A stretch of DNA of 64,000 bases from an uncultured Litoreibacter sp. GTDB taxonomy: Bacteria; Pseudomonadota; Alphaproteobacteria; Rhodobacterales; Rhodobacteraceae. The position numbers and the translations under genes were made by a program. Positions 52,700-61,764 of this stretch are shown here, one piece after another. Location: NCBI GenBank assembly GCA_938030665.1, contig CALHHY010000115.1, forward strand, positions 1 to 64,000, given 5' to 3'. Numbering within the stretch: position 1 is the stretch's first letter; the number at the start of each line of letters is the position of its first letter. The notes under the pieces were generated by a model that saw only the letters and a list, made by a program, of their open reading frames with translations, was not told the origin of the DNA and did no database searches.

Positions 52700-53272
52700 C
52701 TAATAGACCGGCGGGGCTATGACCCAGATCACCTGCGCGGGATCGGGATAGGGGTTGGCCCAGCTATACTGCTCCCCCCTTATGCGGAAGCTGTCGCCGG
52801 CGTTCAACGTATGCGACGTGCCGTCAATGCTGACATCCAGCCTGCCGGAGATGATATAGCCCACCTCCTGGGTCGGACGGGAGTTCGGCTCCGACAGTGA
52901 CGCGCCGGGCTCGAAGGTGGAGTGGACAACCTCAAAATCATCGGTCAGGTCGGGCGATAGAAGCTCTTCGACCAGCCCTGCCTCGCGCGACCCGATGGGA
53001 CGGCGCGCACCCGCGCGTACGATGAAGCCCTGCTCATGCGCGGGCACCGCGTCCTGTCGAAACAGGCTGGAGACAGATACATCCAGCAGCCGCGCCATCT
53101 GGCGCAGATCGGTAACACCGGGTTCGGATTTGTCCCTTTCGACCTGGCTGAGCCACCCGACGGAGCGGCCAAGCGCGTCCGACATCTCCACCAGCGTCAA
53201 CCCGCGCGCTTTGCGCAGCGCCCGCAGGTCGGCCCCCAGCGTCTGGGTCTGAGATGGGTTGTCGAACTTCAT
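52700..53272 (-). CDS. XRE-family transcription regulator with C-terminal cupin domain
   Basis: A 190-residue regulator with an N-terminal helix-turn-helix (LRALRKARGLTLVEMSDALG, SVGWLSQVERDKSEPGVTDL, residues about 17-56) and a C-terminal cupin barrel (PNSRPTQEVGYIISGRLDVSIDG, GDSFRIRGEQYSWANP) that likely senses a small ligand. It is the first gene of the minus-strand cluster ending with DMGDH copy 1, so it probably controls it and itself. Confidence 0.88.
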   Translation of the reverse strand: MKFDNPSQTQTLGADLRALRKARGLTLVEMSDALGRSVGWLSQVERDKSEPGVTDLRQMARLLDVSVSSLFRQDAVPAHEQGFIVRAGARRPIGSREAGLVEELLSPDLTDDFEVVHSTFEPGASLSEPNSRPTQEVGYIISGRLDVSIDGTSHTLNAGDSFRIRGEQYSWANPYPDPAQVIWVIAPPVY

Positions 53273-53311
53273 GCCCTCTAGCCGCGCCTCGTGAAATTTT
53301 GTCCCGTTTTT

Positions 53312-53374
53312 TCACGTAACGTCAGAAGGCTGAGTCGGGCAAGTATTTTGTATGCCACGGCATGTTTTACGTGA
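53312..53374. promoter_or_regulatory. Candidate operator with inverted repeats upstream of the XRE-cupin gene
   Basis: The intergenic region holds an inverted repeat TCACGTAA (53312-53319) and TTACGTGA (53367-53374; the latter covers the GNAT gene stop), with a palindrome ATGCC-AC-GGCAT (53352-53363) between. Such symmetry upstream of a helix-turn-helix gene suggests binding of that regulator. This is inferred from position and symmetry only. Confidence 0.25.
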
Positions 53375-53816
53375 GCGTTTTTTCGAAATAGACGCGGTCA
53401 AACCCGTTCTCGACCCGCCTGCCGGTCTCAATATATCCGAGCTTGGGATAAAGCCTTAGGTTTTGGGTCATCTTCGCATTGGTGTAGAGAGAGACGGACT
53501 TGGCACCGTGATCTCGGGCCACATCCTCGCAATGCGAAATCAGCGCGCGGCCCACCCCTTTTCCCCGCGCTGTATCGACTACCGCCACGTTTTCCAGAAA
53601 CAATTCGGGGGCCATCAGATAGAATACGATAAAACCCGAAAACGCGCCGTCAGCGCCATGGGCCACGTGGACATGACCTTGTGCTATCTGGGCCCGAAAA
53701 TCCGCCACCATCGGTGCCGGTTCACGCCCGATGGCCGCAATGTAGGGGCTATAGGCCTGCCGAGCACAGGTGTTTACCTCAGGCAGGTCGTCGGGCGTGG
53801 CGCGTCGGATCAACAT
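53367..53816 (-). CDS. GNAT-family N-acetyltransferase
   Basis: A 149-residue GNAT protein: MLIRRATPDDLPEVNTC, LENVAVVDTARGKGVGRALI (about residues 74-93), which is the acetyl-CoA-binding motif A with its R/Q-G-x-G-x-A loop, and a C-terminal NLRLYPKLGYIETGRR. The substrate is unknown. It lies 15 nt after the next GNAT gene in the same direction. Confidence 0.82.
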   Translation of the reverse strand: MLIRRATPDDLPEVNTCARQAYSPYIAAIGREPAPMVADFRAQIAQGHVHVAHGADGAFSGFIVFYLMAPELFLENVAVVDTARGKGVGRALISHCEDVARDHGAKSVSLYTNAKMTQNLRLYPKLGYIETGRRVENGFDRVYFEKTLT

Positions 53817-53831
53817 TTAGCGGCGCGCATG

Positions 53832-54293
53832 TTACAGCGCCTTACGGAAAATGACCTTGTCATCACCCGCCGCCCAGAAATCGCGGATGCGTGCCTCTTC
53901 CTCGTAGCCATTCTTGGCGTAGAAAGCGCGGATCCGCGCAAAGTCGTCGGTGCCAGAGGTATCCACGATCAAGACGCGATAGCCGTCCTTTCGCAATCTG
54001 TCCTCGGTCGCCGCAACCAACGCAGCGCCGAACTGCCGGCCCTGAACATCAGGATGAACGGCCAAGGCACGCATGTTGCAGGTCCCATCCGTCAATTCCT
54101 CAGGCGTGGTGAAGCAGAAGCCTATGGCCGCGCCCTCATGATGGCAGGTCAACCACATGGCCTCCGCCTCACCTGCCAAAGCAGGCGCGAGCATGTCGGG
54201 CAGCATCTCGGCGGGGAAAAGCTGCGTGGCTTCTAATACATTCTGCAGGGCGGAAACGTCCTCGGATGCAGTGGCCTTGATCAGTGGTTTCAT
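53832..54293 (-). CDS. GNAT-family N-acetyltransferase
   Basis: A 153-residue acetyltransferase with the CoA loop DVQGRQFGAALVAATEDRL (about residues 80-98) and C-terminal ARIRAFYAKNGYEEEARI. The substrate is unknown; the order with the adjacent GNAT gene suggests co-transcription. It is not a close copy of its neighbour, so it is not a recent duplication. Confidence 0.8.
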   Translation of the reverse strand: MKPLIKATASEDVSALQNVLEATQLFPAEMLPDMLAPALAGEAEAMWLTCHHEGAAIGFCFTTPEELTDGTCNMRALAVHPDVQGRQFGAALVAATEDRLRKDGYRVLIVDTSGTDDFARIRAFYAKNGYEEEARIRDFWAAGDDKVIFRKAL

Positions 54294-54353
54294 GTCATCT
54301 TCATCTCATTGGCGCTGATGCGGTTTGGACAGTAGGCAGGTCGACCGACCAAA

Positions 54354-54806
54354 CTACCTGGCAAAGCAATCGGCTAGAATGCCCTCCAACGCGGATGCAT
54401 CTTCATGGGTGAACGCGTCGGGCTGGTCGCTGTCTATGTCCAGCACAGCGATGATATCACCGGCGGCGTTGCGCACCGGCAGCACCAGTTCCGACCGGGT
54501 TGACGACGCGCAGGCGATATGGCCCGGGAAAGCGTCTACATCCGGGACAAGCTGGGTTTCCCCTGTGCGGGCGGCAGCCCCGCAAACCCCGCGAGAAAAG
54601 GGGATCACCAGGCAGCCGTGCCCGCCCTGATAGGGGCCGATTTTTAGAAGCTCCGACGCCGTCACGCGGTAGAACCCGGTCCAGTCGAAACGGTCATCGG
54701 CGTGATGCAATTCGCACACGATGGTGGCCATCAAGGCGACCGCGTCATCCTCCCCCTCCGTCAAGCTGGCAATGCTGCGCGACAGCGCTGCGTAATCGGC
54801 CCTCAT
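54354..54806 (-). CDS. msrC: Free methionine-(R)-sulfoxide reductase (GAF domain)
   Basis: A 150-residue GAF-domain enzyme that repairs free methionine-R-sulfoxide. The ligand/active-site region is conserved: IGPYQGGHGCLVIPFSRGVCG and FPGHIACAS, which together supply the three cysteines used by fRMsr, plus VLDIDSD at the C-terminus. The ATG overlaps the thiolase stop by 4 nt, so it is co-transcribed with the thiolase gene. Confidence 0.85.
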   Translation of the reverse strand: MRADYAALSRSIASLTEGEDDAVALMATIVCELHHADDRFDWTGFYRVTASELLKIGPYQGGHGCLVIPFSRGVCGAAARTGETQLVPDVDAFPGHIACASSTRSELVLPVRNAAGDIIAVLDIDSDQPDAFTHEDASALEGILADCFAR

Positions 54807-55975
54807 CCGCGTTCAATCGCGATGGCCGTGCCTTCGCCGCCGCCGATGCAGATGGCCGCCACCCCGCGCTTCAGCCCGCGCTTTTCAAGCGCATTGAGCA
54901 AGGTCACCATGATCCGCGCACCTGACGCCCCGATAGGATGACCCAGGGCGCATGCCCCGCCATTGACGTTCACTATGTCATGGCTCAGCCCCATCTCGTG
55001 CATGAAGGCCATCGGCACGACCGCGAAAGCCTCGTTGACCTCCCATAGATCAACATCCTCTTTAGACCAGCCGATGCGCTCCAGCAGCTTTTGCGCGGCG
55101 GGCACCGGGGCCGTGGTAAAAAGGCTGGGTGCCTGCGCGTGACTGGCGTGGCCCACGATCCGAGCGCGGATATTGAGCCCTTGCCCATGTGCAGCATCTT
55201 CGGACGCCAGCACCAGCGCCGCCGCCCCGTCGGAGATGGAGGAGGAGTTCGCCGCCGTCACCGTGCCGCCGTCGCGGAAGGCTGGCTTGAGCTGCGGGAT
55301 CTTTTCGGGGCGCGCCTTGCCCGGTTGCTCATCCGACGCGATCTCGCTGTCGCCGCGACGCGACGGCACGGTGACCGGCGCAATCTCACCCTCAAAGGCG
55401 CCGCTTTCCTGCGCCTCCAATGCGCGGTGGAGCGAGGCCAGCGCATAGCCGTCCTGCGCCTCCCGCGTGAATTGGAACGCCTCGGCGCAATCCTCGGCGA
55501 ATGTCCCCATCAGCCGACCCTTGTCATAAGCATCTTCAAGCCCGTCCAGGAACATCGAATCCTGCACATTCTGATGGCCGATCCGTGCACCACCCCGCAT
55601 TTTGGGCAGCAGGTAGGGGGCATTTGTCATGCTCTCCATCCCTCCGGCAACCATCGTTTCGGCATAGCCCAAGGCGATCTGGTCAAAGCCCATCATCGCC
55701 GCCTTCATGCCTGAGCCGCACATCTTGTTAAGCGTGGTTGCGGGCACGTCTTCGCCCAGGCCTGCTGCAAAACCGGCCTGACGCGCCGGGGCCTGGCCCT
55801 GGCCTGCGGGCAGCACGCAGCCCATCAGCACCTCGTCCACGCTGGCAGCGCCCGCGTCCGCCAGTGCGGCCTTGATGGCCACCCCGCCAAGCTGAGCTGC
55901 GTTCATGGGCTGGAAATCACCCTGAAACCCGGCCATTGCCGTGCGTGCCGCCCCAGAAATCACGACTGTCTTCAC
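54803..55975 (-). CDS. Acetyl-CoA acetyltransferase (thiolase)
   Basis: A 390-residue thiolase that condenses or cleaves acyl-CoA at the beta-keto position. It has the nucleophile Cys in [11 protein letters not shown] (about residue 88), the His of [17 protein letters not shown] (about 346) and CIGGGEG near the end (Cys about 376). The expected length is 391. The GTG at 55975 with a GGAGAG ribosome site is chosen; the frame extends to 56092, but those codons show no family similarity. Likely roles are PHB synthesis or degradation of ketoacyl-CoA. Confidence 0.88.
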   Translation of the reverse strand: MKTVVISGAARTAMAGFQGDFQPMNAAQLGGVAIKAALADAGAASVDEVLMGCVLPAGQGQAPARQAGFAAGLGEDVPATTLNKMCGSGMKAAMMGFDQIALGYAETMVAGGMESMTNAPYLLPKMRGGARIGHQNVQDSMFLDGLEDAYDKGRLMGTFAEDCAEAFQFTREAQDGYALASLHRALEAQESGAFEGEIAPVTVPSRRGDSEIASDEQPGKARPEKIPQLKPAFRDGGTVTAANSSSISDGAAALVLASEDAAHGQGLNIRARIVGHASHAQAPSLFTTAPVPAAQKLLERIGWSKEDVDLWEVNEAFAVVPMAFMHEMGLSHDIVNVNGGACALGHPIGASGARIMVTLLNALEKRGLKRGVAAICIGGGEGTAIAIERG

Positions 55976-56068
55976 AATAGCTCTCCATAAATCGAAAATT
56001 TGCGCCATAGATACCGAATGGTAACGAATGGTGTCTAGTGCGGTCGGGACCCAGCACTGGAGCAGCCC

Positions 56069-56413
56069 ATGAACCTGACCGGCCTCACCCAAAACGGCGT
56101 TCTTATCCTGACCCCGGATTCGGAGCGTATCGACGCCGCTGGCGCGATCTACCTTAAGGATCAGTTCCGCGACCTGACAACTGACACGGACTGTCGGGTG
56201 GTGATGGATTTATCCAACGTCACCTTCATGGATAGCAGCGGTCTGGGGGCAATGGTGTCGGCGTTGAAGCTGCTTCAGGGGCGCAAGCTTGAGCTGTCAG
56301 GCCTGACGCCGGTTGTGGCAAAGGTGCTGAAACTCACCCGAATGGATCAGGTGTTTGTTGTTCACCCGGACCTAAATGCAGCCTTGGCTTATGACGGCGC
56401 CAATGCAGCATGA
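56069..56413 (+). CDS. STAS-domain anti-sigma factor antagonist
   Basis: A 114-residue STAS protein: VLILTPDSERIDAAGA, VVMDLSNVTFMDSSGLGAMVSALKLL (about residues 49-74, with the phosphorylatable Ser in FMDSSGLG), and LTRMDQVF. In partner-switching, the non-phosphorylated antagonist traps the kinase encoded next door. The stop lies inside the start region of that gene. Confidence 0.88.
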   Translation: MNLTGLTQNGVLILTPDSERIDAAGAIYLKDQFRDLTTDTDCRVVMDLSNVTFMDSSGLGAMVSALKLLQGRKLELSGLTPVVAKVLKLTRMDQVFVVHPDLNAALAYDGANAA

Positions 56414-56888
56414 TCCGCATCCAAATGTGGAATTCAATGCGCTTGATCCGGCAAGCGACTGGCAGACATTCACTGGCGAAACAGGAAGCAACGGCATTCG
56501 GGACGTCATGCTGGTGGTATCAAGACAATTGGCGGAAGCTATCCTGATCCCCGAAGGGCTGCGCGAAAACGCGGAGGTTGTGATCGCCGAAGTGCTCAAC
56601 AACATCGCGGAACATAGCTACAAGGGGGAGGCTGGCGGAAAGCTGCAGCTGCGCCTTGGCCTGCACGCGACCTGGATAGACGTAGAGACACAAGATTTCG
56701 GGGTCCCGATGCCGGGGCTCGATATCCCCGCGAAGCGGCAACCGAACCCTGACGCACCCGCTGCCGCACTGCAAGAAGGCGGATTTGGCTGGTACCTTAT
56801 TCATACGCTGGCCCCGAAGCCGCACTACATCCGCCGGGGCAAAACAAACATCCTGCGTTTCAGGGTGACGGAAAGCGCCCTGAACTAA
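56391..56888 (+). CDS. HATPase-domain anti-sigma / serine kinase (RsbW-like)
   Basis: A 165-residue GHKL-type ATPase. Its N-box is VVIAEVLNNIAEHSY (about residues 61-75), followed by a G1-type DFGVPMPGLDIP and a late GGFGWYLI...YIRRG region. It overlaps the STAS gene by about 20 nt, so the two form a partner-switching pair of kinase and antagonist. No phosphatase or sigma factor lies beside them. An ATG at 56403 would shorten it by four residues. Confidence 0.8.
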   Translation: MTAPMQHDPHPNVEFNALDPASDWQTFTGETGSNGIRDVMLVVSRQLAEAILIPEGLRENAEVVIAEVLNNIAEHSYKGEAGGKLQLRLGLHATWIDVETQDFGVPMPGLDIPAKRQPNPDAPAAALQEGGFGWYLIHTLAPKPHYIRRGKTNILRFRVTESALN

Positions 56889-57288
56889 CGCCCGTAAGCC
56901 AGCCAGTTTCGCCAGCGGAGCGCAGGTCCAGGCGGATTGCCCGATTGTTTCCAGAGGCCCGACAGTGCAGATCATTGTTCTTCGGATTTAGCGATTTGCC
57001 CCACGCTCGCCGCAATTCTTGCGCATCTCGGTCGGAATTGAAGGCGATCTAGGTCGGGTAGCTGCATAGCTTCCCTCGGCGCCGCGTTTATCAGCCCCCA
57101 CCCAGATGCGTGGCGTCGAGGAACCTTCCCCCTCCCAGAATCGTCGACTTACCCATCACACCCACGCAATGCTATTTTGCGATTGGCCCCGGATGGTGCT
57201 TCAGGGCGCGTATCGAAACTGTGTCCTAGACATTCGACACAGCAATCCTATCCTGCTGCCTCAACACCATCCGTGCAGAGAGGCTTGC
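56889..57288. other. 400-nt intergenic region without recognised features
   Basis: No gene, RNA, repeat or strong hairpin was recognised between the HATPase gene and the gamma-glutamyltransferase gene. An open frame runs through the last 183 nt in the transferase frame (from 57106), but its codons show no family similarity. The transferase promoter is presumably here. A GAGAGG ribosome site precedes the ATG at 57289. Confidence 0.6.
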
Positions 57289-58869
57289 ATGCGCGACTTC
57301 CACCTTCCCGGCCGCTCCACGGTTATTGCTGCAAACGGGCTTTGCGCCACCTCCCACCCACTGGCCGCGAAAGTCGCTGTGCAAATGATGGAGGCTGGCG
57401 GCAACGCCGTCGACGCCGCAATCTCCGCCGCGCTGCTTTTGGGCATATGCGAGCCGCAGATGACAGGCATTGGGGGCGATTGCTTTGTGCTCGTCAAGCC
57501 TGCCAGCAGCGACGATGTCGTCGCATTGAACGGATCCGGGCGCGCACCCAAAGGGCTGGATGCCGCTGATCTGCGCGCGGCTGGGCAGTCCATCATGGAC
57601 CCGTCTAGCGCGGCGTCGGTGACGGTGCCGGGCGCGATGGACGCATTTTGCAGACTTTCCAAGGATTACGGCAGCCTTGGCCTCAAAGCCATCTTCGCAC
57701 CCGCGATCCATTATGCCGAAGCCGGGGTGCCGGTCGCGCCGCGCACCACCTTTGATTGGAAAGTCGCGAAAGATGTCCCCCAAGGTGCAGCCGCGGGTTT
57801 CTATCTGTTGGACGGAAGAGCACCCAGCGCGGGGCAGATGTTTCGCGCCCCTCAACAGGCCGAGGTCTTGCGCCGCGTGGCCCAGGACGGGCGCGATGCG
57901 TTCTACGAGGGCGAGATCGCCGAGGACATGGTCACCTCGCTTCAAAACGCGGGCGGCGCCCACACCCTAGAAGATTTCGCGAGCACGCGCTGCGACTACA
58001 CGACCCCTATCTCAGGCACCTATAAGGACATCGAGCTGGTCGAGCATCCGCCCAATGGGCAAGGCGCGACAGCGCTGTTGATGAACAATATCCTGGCGCA
58101 GTTCGACATTGCCGCACTCGACCCGTTCGGCAGCGCGCGCGCGCATATCGAGGCTGAGACCGCAAAGCTGGCATATGACGCGCGCAACCGCTTCCTGGCC
58201 GATCCCGACCACATGGCCCGGCTCGACCATATGCTGGCGATGGAAACGGCCAAAAAACTGGCGGCGTTGATTGACACAAAAAAAGCGATGGCCGCGCCGG
58301 CGCCCTTGACCGAGAATATCCACCGCGAAACCGTCTATCTGACCGTTGTGGATCGCAACCGGATGGCCGTGTCGCTGATTTATTCGATCTTCCACAGCTT
58401 CGGGTCTGGGATCGCGTCAGACAAGTTTGGCATTCTGTTCCAGAACCGCGGCGCCGGCTTCAGCCTTGAGGACGGCCACCCCAACGAGGCGAAAGGTGGC
58501 AAACGCCCGATGCACACGATCATCCCCGGCATGCTCAAAAAAGCAGGCAAGGTGGTGATGCCCTTCGGCGTGATGGGCGGTGCATATCAGCCCAACGGGC
58601 ATGCTCGGTTCATCTCCAACATCGCCGATTTCGGCATGGACCCGCAGGCCGCGATTGACGCCCCACGCAGCTTCTCAGACGATGGCGACATGAAGGTCGA
58701 GCGCGGCTACAGTGACGCCGTTCGGCAGGAGCTGTCGGATATGGGCCATAATGTCAGCATCCCCGATACCGCAATCGGAGGGGCACAGGCCATCATGATT
58801 GATGATGAGAACGGTGTGCTGCATGGCGCATCAGATCCACGCAAAGATGGCTGTGCGCTAGGCTATTAG
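57289..58869 (+). CDS. Gamma-glutamyltransferase family protein
   Basis: A 526-residue Ntn-hydrolase precursor. The N-terminal part has ATSHPLAAKVAVQMMEAGGNAVDAAI and MTGIGGDCFVLV (about residues 24-70). The autoprocessing site is in ETVYLTVVD (about 347), whose Thr becomes the N-terminal nucleophile of the small subunit. It is followed by SIFHSFGSGI and the GGAYQPNGHARF-type substrate region. The enzyme class cleaves or transfers gamma-glutamyl groups or related amides. No classical Sec signal is seen at the chosen start. Confidence 0.86.
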   Translation: MRDFHLPGRSTVIAANGLCATSHPLAAKVAVQMMEAGGNAVDAAISAALLLGICEPQMTGIGGDCFVLVKPASSDDVVALNGSGRAPKGLDAADLRAAGQSIMDPSSAASVTVPGAMDAFCRLSKDYGSLGLKAIFAPAIHYAEAGVPVAPRTTFDWKVAKDVPQGAAAGFYLLDGRAPSAGQMFRAPQQAEVLRRVAQDGRDAFYEGEIAEDMVTSLQNAGGAHTLEDFASTRCDYTTPISGTYKDIELVEHPPNGQGATALLMNNILAQFDIAALDPFGSARAHIEAETAKLAYDARNRFLADPDHMARLDHMLAMETAKKLAALIDTKKAMAAPAPLTENIHRETVYLTVVDRNRMAVSLIYSIFHSFGSGIASDKFGILFQNRGAGFSLEDGHPNEAKGGKRPMHTIIPGMLKKAGKVVMPFGVMGGAYQPNGHARFISNIADFGMDPQAAIDAPRSFSDDGDMKVERGYSDAVRQELSDMGHNVSIPDTAIGGAQAIMIDDENGVLHGASDPRKDGCALGY

Positions 58870-58890
58870 ACCGGCGCGGTCGAGGACACG

Positions 58891-59220
58891 CTAGTTGAAA
58901 TCGAATTGCAGCGGGTATTTGCCCTGCCCGTCGAAAGAACCAAACATCGCGTTCAGGTCAGGGTGCTCGACAGGTTTACCGGTGGTGTCTTCCAGCAGGT
59001 TCTGCTCTGACACGTAGGCCACGTAATAGCTTTCATCATTTTCGGCCAGCAGATGATAGAACGGCTGATCACGCCGGGGGCGAGACGCCTCCGGAATGTT
59101 GTCATACCATTCTTCGCTATTGTTGAATTCAGGGTCGACGTCAAAAATGACACCGCGAAACGGATGTTTCTTGTGCCGAACAACCTGGCCAAGTGTATAT
59201 TTTGCGCACTGTCTAAGCAT
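58891..59220 (-). CDS. hspQ: Heat shock protein HspQ
   Basis: A 109-residue YccV-like protein: YTLGQVVRHKKHPFRGVIFDVDPEF (residues about 8-32), PRRDQPFYHLLAE, YYVAYVSEQNLL and HPDLNAMF. HspQ is a small heat-induced protein linked to degradation of unstable proteins (Lon specificity factor in enterobacteria). It reads divergently from the AEC transporter. Confidence 0.9.
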   Translation of the reverse strand: MLRQCAKYTLGQVVRHKKHPFRGVIFDVDPEFNNSEEWYDNIPEASRPRRDQPFYHLLAENDESYYVAYVSEQNLLEDTTGKPVEHPDLNAMFGSFDGQGKYPLQFDFN

Positions 59221-59306
59221 AACAATTGATGACCCCCGATGCTTTAGTTAGACCCCGCTTTGTGGGTTTGTCCACATTTCCAAGCGAAAAAACAACGAAA
59301 CAGTCT

Positions 59307-60188
59307 GTGAACCTTATCCTGACAGTCTTTGAAGTCGTAGCGCCGGTGTTCCTGCTGGCGAGCATCGGCTTTGCCTGGGTGAAGCTTGGTTTCGACTACC
59401 GAATCGAGTTTGTAACCCGGTTGGCCATGACCCTGTCGGTGCCCTGCCTGATATTCGCGGCCCTCATGCAGACCGAGATCGCGCCCGAGGCGCTTGGCAC
59501 CGTGTTTCTGGCGACGGTCGTGACATACGCGCTGATCACCGTGGGCTGTTACTTGCTGGTCAAGGCCGGGCGGCTGAACGTGCGCACCTATCTGGCACCG
59601 CTGATCATGGGTAACACGGGCAATCTGGGATTACCCTTGGCGCTTTTTGCGTTCGGGGATGAGGGGTTGGGTTACGCCGTCGTCATCTTTGCAATGATGG
59701 GAATTTATTCCTTTACCTACGGGGTCTGGCTGGTCTCGGGCGGCGGCGACCTGCGCAAAGTGGTGGAGGAACCCTTGGTCGGGGCCACGCTTCTGGGCGC
59801 GCTGTTTCTGTGGCAGGGCTGGCAAACGCCGCGTTTCCTGACCAACACGATTGAGCTTGTGGGCCAAATGGCGATCCCGTTGATGCTGATCACGCTTGGC
59901 GTCGCGGTGGCGCGGCTGCAACCGGGCGCCGTCAGCCGGGCGATCTGGCTGTCGGCGCTAAAAGCCGCGCTATGCGTCGCCGTCGCATGGTCTGCCGGCA
60001 CCTATTTTGCGCTCGCGCCCGTGCCCTTGGCCGTCCTGATCCTGCAGGCTGCGACCCCGGTGGCTGTGACCTCCTACCTGCTGGCGGCGAAATACGAGGC
60101 GGATGCCGACCCGGTGGCGGGGCTTGTCGTGGTTTCCACCCTGATGTCGGTTGGCTTTATCCCGCTGATCCTCGTCTTTTTGATTTAG
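59307..60188 (+). CDS. AEC (auxin efflux carrier) family transporter
   Basis: A 293-residue inner-membrane protein with about ten hydrophobic helices. It opens NLILTVFEVVAPVFLLASIGFA and has the family block LAPLIMGNTGNLGLPLALFAFG (mid-protein), then a C-terminal half that repeats the fold (QMAIPLMLITLGVAVARL, ATPVAVTSYLLAAKYEAD). The start is uncertain: GTG at 59307 fits the usual N-terminus of the family and leaves 86 nt for two divergent promoters; an ATG at 59226 would add 27 residues of unrelated sequence. Confidence 0.8.
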   Translation: MNLILTVFEVVAPVFLLASIGFAWVKLGFDYRIEFVTRLAMTLSVPCLIFAALMQTEIAPEALGTVFLATVVTYALITVGCYLLVKAGRLNVRTYLAPLIMGNTGNLGLPLALFAFGDEGLGYAVVIFAMMGIYSFTYGVWLVSGGGDLRKVVEEPLVGATLLGALFLWQGWQTPRFLTNTIELVGQMAIPLMLITLGVAVARLQPGAVSRAIWLSALKAALCVAVAWSAGTYFALAPVPLAVLILQAATPVAVTSYLLAAKYEADADPVAGLVVVSTLMSVGFIPLILVFLI

Positions 60189-60268
60189 CGCCAGCGTTGC
60201 GCGCTTTGCACAGGAGCGAATTTCGGGTAACATTGCCCCAATAAGCCGGACAACCGGCACCGCAAAAC

Positions 60269-60865
60269 ATGAGCAGGCAGATGATCACCCCTTTCCGCGC
60301 TATGGCGCTTTTATTGCTTTTGGCAGCCTGCGGGTCGAACACCGGATCCGCCCCCCGCAACCTGGATAATGCGTGCCTGATCGTGGCGCAGAACCCGAAC
60401 TGGCTGCGCGAAATGAAACGGACGGAGCGGAAATGGGGCGTGCCTGTCGCCGTGCAGATGGCCACGATCTACCAGGAAAGCAAATTCGTGCATAACGCGC
60501 GCCCGCCACATCGCTACGCGCTTGGGGTGATCCCCAAAGGGCGCCAGTCATCCGCCCTAGGTTTCAGCCAGGCGCTGGACGGTACCTGGAAGGAATACCA
60601 ACGCGACCAGAACAAGTTCCGCGCCAAGCGCACCCGCTTTGGCGACGCGGTTGATTTCATGGGCTGGTATATGGATGGCAGCGCCCGGCGGATCGGCGTG
60701 TCGAAGACCGACACACGCAACCAGTATCTGGCCTATCACGAAGGGCGGACGGGGTTCGCGCGCGGCTCCTACCGGAACAAGTCCTGGCTGGTGCGTATCG
60801 CAGGAGAGGTTGCCGCGCGGGCGCAGACTTATAACGCGCAGCTGATCTCCTGCGGGAAGGTCTAG
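60269..60865 (+). CDS. Lytic transglycosylase-like lipoprotein
   Basis: A 198-residue protein with a lipobox LAAC (Cys about 21). The transglycosylase-type core follows: QMATIYQESKFVHNARPP (about residues 67-84), whose Glu in QES is the likely catalytic acid, ALGFSQALDGTWKEYQ and YLAYHEGRTGFARGSY. It cuts peptidoglycan between MurNAc and GlcNAc in this family. It lies 13 nt before the Crp/Fnr gene but probably has its own promoter. Confidence 0.8.
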   Translation: MSRQMITPFRAMALLLLLAACGSNTGSAPRNLDNACLIVAQNPNWLREMKRTERKWGVPVAVQMATIYQESKFVHNARPPHRYALGVIPKGRQSSALGFSQALDGTWKEYQRDQNKFRAKRTRFGDAVDFMGWYMDGSARRIGVSKTDTRNQYLAYHEGRTGFARGSYRNKSWLVRIAGEVAARAQTYNAQLISCGKV

Positions 60866-60878
60866 GAAGGCCGCCCTC

Positions 60879-61508
60879 ATGACAAAATCCGGCCCGGATG
60901 AGCTTCACCATTACGCGGCCAAGGGCAGTCTGCTGGAGGCCCCCGACGGGGCCTGCCTGTTCCGCCCCGGTGACGAGGGGCGTGCCTTTCTGATCGTCAC
61001 CTCCGGCGCGGTGCGGGTGGAGCAGACAAACAGCGCCGGTCGCACCATCGTTTTGTACCGGGTAGAGGCGGGCGATAGCTGCGTTCTGACGACCACCAGC
61101 CTGTTGTCGCGCAAACCCTACGCGGGCTACGGCTATGCAGAAGGGGATGTGAGCGCCATCGCGATTTCCGCCGCGCAATTTCGCCAGCTCCTGGCCACCG
61201 ACGCGCGGTTTCAGGAACTTGTCTTTCGCAGCTTCGCCGACCGCGTGGGGGAACTGACGGATGTCATCGACGAGCTGCTGGAACACCGCACGGACCTCAG
61301 GCTCGCGCGCTGGCTGGCAGAGCGCGACACCGCGCCGATCTCCACGACACAACAGGCCCTCGCACAAGAGCTTGGCACCGCGCGGGAGGTCGTGTCGCGC
61401 AGTTTGAAACTGTTTGAAAAGCGCGGCTGGATCTCACATAGCCGTGGCACAATCACGGTGCACGATGCGCCAGGTCTACGCGCCTATGGCAGTCAGGCGG
61501 GTTTGTGA
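60879..61508 (+). CDS. Crp/Fnr-family transcription regulator
   Basis: A 209-residue regulator with a cyclic-nucleotide-type beta barrel (about residues 15-125; FRPGDEGRAFLIVTSGAVRV) and a C-terminal helix-turn-helix (STTQQALAQELGTAREVVSRSLKLFEKRGWI, about 150-180). The N-terminal cysteines of FNR are missing, so it is not an oxygen-sensing Fe-S form; heme, redox or nitrosative sensing is possible. The small membrane protein gene downstream is a likely target. Confidence 0.85.
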   Translation: MTKSGPDELHHYAAKGSLLEAPDGACLFRPGDEGRAFLIVTSGAVRVEQTNSAGRTIVLYRVEAGDSCVLTTTSLLSRKPYAGYGYAEGDVSAIAISAAQFRQLLATDARFQELVFRSFADRVGELTDVIDELLEHRTDLRLARWLAERDTAPISTTQQALAQELGTAREVVSRSLKLFEKRGWISHSRGTITVHDAPGLRAYGSQAGL

Positions 61509-61575
61509 CTCTGTCACGGTAACGATGCGCAATTCGTGATCTGAAGGCCCCGTAACCACGAGGGAAGGACCTTCA

Positions 61576-61764
61576 ATGACACGCAATCTTGGACAAATCG
61601 ACCGCATCGCCCGCTTCATTTTGGGCACCATCCTGATTTTGATGGCAGCCATGGGCATGATCGGGGCGTGGGGCTATCTGGGCGTCATTTTTGCCGCCAC
61701 ATCGCTGATCAGCTTTTGCCCGATCTATCGGATCTTTGGCCTGAAGACGTGCCAAGACTGCTGA
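61576..61764 (+). CDS. DUF2892 small membrane protein (YgaP-like)
   Basis: A 62-residue inner-membrane protein: MTRNLGQIDRIARFILG, two hydrophobic helices, and a C-terminal YRIFGLKTCQDC with paired cysteines. It matches the DUF2892 family, related to the membrane part of YgaP sulfurtransferases. The ribosome site GGGAAGGA precedes the ATG. Its position just after a Crp/Fnr gene suggests regulation by it. Confidence 0.85.
   Translation: MTRNLGQIDRIARFILGTILILMAAMGMIGAWGYLGVIFAATSLISFCPIYRIFGLKTCQDC

Noticed and set aside
58869-58881. Small hairpin GACCG-gcg-CGGTC after the gamma-glutamyltransferase gene
   Set aside because: The stem is only five base pairs with no T-run on either strand; not enough to call a terminator.
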